DNA of 7,634 nucleotides from DATHBP01 sp035296085 (GTDB taxonomy: Bacteria; Actinomycetota; Actinomycetes; Propionibacteriales; Nocardioidaceae), in the NCBI GenBank assembly GCA_035296085.1, contig DATHBP010000208.1, positions 1 to 7,634 of the forward strand, written 5' to 3'. Below, in pieces: positions 5,753-7,634 of the stretch. How positions within the stretch are numbered: the first letter of the stretch is position 1; every line of letters starts with the position of its first letter. Position numbers and translations under genes: made by a program. Under the pieces are notes generated by a model, which was given only the letters and a program-made list of their open reading frames with translations, was not told where the DNA came from and searched no databases.

Positions 5753-6972
5753 CAGTGGCGGCCGCGTTCCGCGCGCACGGCCCGTACTGCCGACCGCACA
5801 GACACTGAGCCGGCAGCATCCCTGCGGCCCGCGACGGAGCGGCCCAGCGTGCGCAGCCGCGCGAATGGTCGCGACGCCGCCTGGTCGGACCGCGATGGCT
5901 GCCGGGTACCGCGGCGAGCGCTCGTCCGCCCCTCCTTGTCGCGTTCGGCCAGACGCTCGACAAGCGCCACGATGACGTCGTCCGCCGCGGCCAGCACCTC
6001 GGTGTCGGTCACCTCGTCGGGTGCAGGTACGTCCGCAGCGGGCCGTACGGGCAGCAAGTCCGCCAGGTCGCCGATCACGGGATAGCCCTTCCGTTGGAGG
6101 TCGGCGACTACCTGCTCGGAGCGCTCCAGCACCCAGTCGAAGTGCTCGGGCGGCAGAGCGAACCGACGTTGGTCGGGCCGCGCGGCCAGGACGTCGCGCG
6201 CCAGCCCCAGCTTGACGTGGCGCTCGTAGGCCGGCCACGAGACTCGGGCACGGATGCCGGGGTTGACCCGTCGCAACAGCTCGGCCTCCGCAGCACCGAG
6301 CGACTCGTTGAGCCGGTCGACGGCGGTGTCCCACGTCGCTACGTCCATACCGATCGACTCGGCGAAGCGGTTGACGAGCACGTCGCGAGGAGCACCGGGC
6401 GGCGGCACGGTGACCACCGTGATCCGCTCGGTGGGTACCGCCTCTCCCCATCTCGACAAGATCCCCACGACGTCTTGCTGAGCCCAAAAGCCCTTGGCCG
6501 GCTGGTTGGTCCACGGCGGTGGCTGCGTGACCGACGTGATGAACTCCGGCCAGCTCCACGCGTTCCAGTTCTTCAGTCGCTCCTGCCACGACGCCGGGAT
6601 CGTCCTCCCGAGGTCGCGCGCCGTGAGCACGACGCGCACCTCGGCCGGCGCCAGGTCGGCCACGATCCGGCGCACCTGCCGCGGCTGGGCGATGCTGAGG
6701 CGTTCGGTGGAAACCACCGCGGTCGCGCCGGACCACGTGGAGATCATGCCCACCAGCCGGTCCCAGGCGCCCGCCGTCTTCTTCGGCCTGGCCGCGCTGC
6801 CAGCCACCCCCAGCACGTCCATGACCGCGTAGGCCTGCTCGCGAAGAGCCTCCTTGCCGGGAACCAAGACACCGTCCGCGGCGAGCGTCCGCCTGTTGTT
6901 CCACAGGACGTTCTGCAGATAGGTGGTGCCTGTCTTCCAGGTACCGATGTACAGGTAGACGGTGTCCGGCAA
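5752..6972 (-). CDS. Sulfotransferase-like protein ST2, paralogue of ST1
   Basis: A 406-residue cytosolic-looking protein starting at TTG 6972, fixed by a strong Shine-Dalgarno. YIGTWKTGTTYLQN (residues 8-21, Lys13) is the PAPS 5'-phosphate loop. TARDLGRTIPASWQE (117-131) matches the second PAPS site of ST1, but the Ser eight residues after R119 is Ala127, with Ser128 one place later. The blocks GFWAQQD, VTVPPPG, RLNES, RFALPPEHFDWV and YPVIGDL align it with ST1 along nearly the whole length. The two sit in opposite orientations about 3 kb apart. The last 60 residues are low-complexity and rich in Arg (16 of 60, against 4 acidic residues). The predicted reaction is sulfate transfer from PAPS to an unknown, possibly glycan, acceptor. 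It lies between a flippase-like gene upstream and the coupled hydratase downstream. Confidence 0.8.
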   Translation of the reverse strand: MPDTVYLYIGTWKTGTTYLQNVLWNNRRTLAADGVLVPGKEALREQAYAVMDVLGVAGSAARPKKTAGAWDRLVGMISTWSGATAVVSTERLSIAQPRQVRRIVADLAPAEVRVVLTARDLGRTIPASWQERLKNWNAWSWPEFITSVTQPPPWTNQPAKGFWAQQDVVGILSRWGEAVPTERITVVTVPPPGAPRDVLVNRFAESIGMDVATWDTAVDRLNESLGAAEAELLRRVNPGIRARVSWPAYERHVKLGLARDVLAARPDQRRFALPPEHFDWVLERSEQVVADLQRKGYPVIGDLADLLPVRPAADVPAPDEVTDTEVLAAADDVIVALVERLAERDKEGRTSARRGTRQPSRSDQAASRPFARLRTLGRSVAGRRDAAGSVSVRSAVRAVRAERGRH

Positions 6973-6978
6973 GACACA

Positions 6979-6985
6979 CCTCTCC
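6979..6985 (-). promoter_or_regulatory. Ribosome binding site deciding the ST2 TTG start
   Basis: On the minus strand GGAGAGG is followed by 6 nt (TGTGTC) and then TTG at 6972. This near-ideal signal supports the TTG start, which also puts the PAPS loop at the usual distance from the N-terminus. Confidence 0.75.
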
Positions 6986-7001
6986 AGTGCGGGGTTTCAC
7001 G

Positions 7002-7029
7002 GGCCATGGTCTCGATCCGGCTCATGGCC
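7002..7029. repeat. Short inverted repeat in the flippase-ST2 gap
   Basis: GGCCATG (7002-7008) and CATGGCC (7023-7029) form 7-bp arms with a 14-bp spacer in the 61-bp gap between the flippase stop and the ST2 start. No T-run follows on the minus strand, and the gap contains no TANNNT -10 match, so ST2 is probably transcribed from upstream. The repeat could be an operator, an RNA hairpin affecting readthrough, or chance. Confidence 0.35.
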
Positions 7030-7033
7030 GGGC

Positions 7034-7634
7034 TCACTGTAGTAAAGGGCCGTCACCCGACCTTGAGCTGCGCACATCCACGGTGAGCAGAGCCGCGAAC
7101 GCGAGCGCCTCAGCCGCCACGAACGCCCAGCAGACTCGAGCCAGCGGAGCAGGGCCCTGCACCGCATAGACCACGGCCGCGCCCACCGCTCCCACGACCC
7201 ACGCAGCGGCGCTGGCGTGACTGCGGTTGCGTGCCATGGTGGCGACGGTGAGAACCAGGTTGCCCAGGGCCAATGCGCTCCCGGCCGCGACCAGCGACGA
7301 AGCCGGTGCACCTATCCGCACCTGGTCGCCGAAGACGAGCCGCACCAGCATCGGCCCCGCGAGCGCCCCGACGCCGGCAGCGAGCAGCGCCGCGGCGACC
7401 GTGCCGGCACCCACCCCGATGCGGAGCCGGCGCATGGCGGACCTGTTGCCTTCGACGACCAGGCGAGTGAGCTTGCCGGTCAGCTGTGACACAAGGCCGA
7501 GTGCCAGCGTGTACGGAGCCCGGAACAGCGCCAAGGCAGCAAAGAGTGCCGTCACCTCGGCCGGGGTGCCCCCACCCAGTGCGAGCACCACCGGCCCTCC
7601 GGTCAGCAGCGCCTGGCCCAGCAGCTGACCACCC
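7034..7634 (-). CDS. Polysaccharide flippase-like membrane protein, C-terminal part
   Basis: The reading frame is open from the right window edge to a TGA at 7036-7034, giving 199 visible residues; the true start lies outside. The GTG at 7591 is internal, because the preceding residues (GGQLLGQALLTGGP) continue the same membrane protein. About five hydrophobic segments are visible, near visible residues 7-24, 26-47, 73-100, 116-136 and 145-185, the last a pair of spans. Long Ala/Leu/Val/Gly helices with short basic loops such as KLTRLVVEGNRSAMRRLR suggest the C-terminal half of a MOP-superfamily (Wzx-like) exporter, which flips lipid-linked glycan precursors across the membrane. No single diagnostic motif is present, so another polytopic transporter is possible. 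It lies 61 bp upstream of ST2 on the same strand and probably shares its transcript. Confidence 0.6.
   Translation of the reverse strand, partial: GGQLLGQALLTGGPVVLALGGGTPAEVTALFAALALFRAPYTLALGLVSQLTGKLTRLVVEGNRSAMRRLRIGVGAGTVAAALLAAGVGALAGPMLVRLVFGDQVRIGAPASSLVAAGSALALGNLVLTVATMARNRSHASAAAWVVGAVGAAVVYAVQGPAPLARVCWAFVAAEALAFAALLTVDVRSSRSGDGPLLQ

Noticed and set aside
5753..7000. Apparent fusion extending the hydratase upstream to 684 codons
   Set aside because: The upstream part is an out-of-frame reading of ST2. The crotonase domain is complete from the ATG at 5752, and the TGATG overlap explains the start.
7034..7591. GTG 7591 as the true start of the membrane protein
   Set aside because: The frame stays open upstream to the window edge with sequence continuing a hydrophobic segment, so the gene is cut by the edge.
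1..7634. Mobile elements, tRNA or rRNA genes, CRISPR arrays, attachment sites
   Set aside because: No transposase or integrase motifs, no regularly spaced direct repeats and no tRNA-like cloverleaf were seen; genes fill nearly the whole window.

Overview
The window is very GC-rich, with a strong G/C preference at third codon positions, GTG and TTG start codons and almost no space between genes. This points to an actinomycete (high-GC Gram-positive). The divergent arrangement gtrA / purK-purE is also found in mycobacteria and related actinobacteria (Rv3277, Rv3276c and Rv3275c in M. tuberculosis, from memory). The first gene resembles mycobacterial UdgA. The genus cannot be resolved from what is visible.

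Layout, left to right. (1) 1-124: probable divergent promoter region, possibly with the 5' end of a leftward gene that leaves the window. (2) 125-2712, rightward: a UDP-glucose 6-dehydrogenase gene followed after 2 nt by a PAPS-type sulfotransferase-like gene (ST1). (3) 2709-4393, leftward: purK-purE, the two-gene route from AIR to CAIR in purine synthesis, joined by an ATGA overlap. The purE and ST1 stop codons share one CTAG palindrome. (4) 4394-4433: a 40-bp divergent promoter region with an inverted pair of TACGCT -10-like hexamers. (5) 4434-4955, rightward: a small GtrA-family membrane protein. (6) 4946-7634, leftward: the C-terminal part of a polysaccharide-flippase-like membrane protein cut by the window edge, then a second sulfotransferase-like gene (ST2, paralogous to ST1), then an AUH-like enoyl-CoA hydratase gene. 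ST2 and the hydratase are joined by a TGATG stop/start overlap.

How the genes may work together: Ugd (UDP-glucuronate supply), two sulfotransferase-like proteins, a GtrA protein (lipid-linked sugar translocation) and a flippase-like protein fit a cell-surface glycan locus whose product might carry uronic acid and sulfate. Housekeeping purE/purK sit in the middle. The hydratase probably belongs to acyl-CoA metabolism, and its link to the glycan genes is unexplained.

No obvious new defence system, mobile element, CRISPR array, tRNA or rRNA is visible. The most unusual points are the inverted pair of diverged sulfotransferase paralogues, the displaced PAPS-site serine and Arg-rich tail of ST2, and the compact symmetric divergent promoter. 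All functional statements are from reading the sequence; no database search was run.
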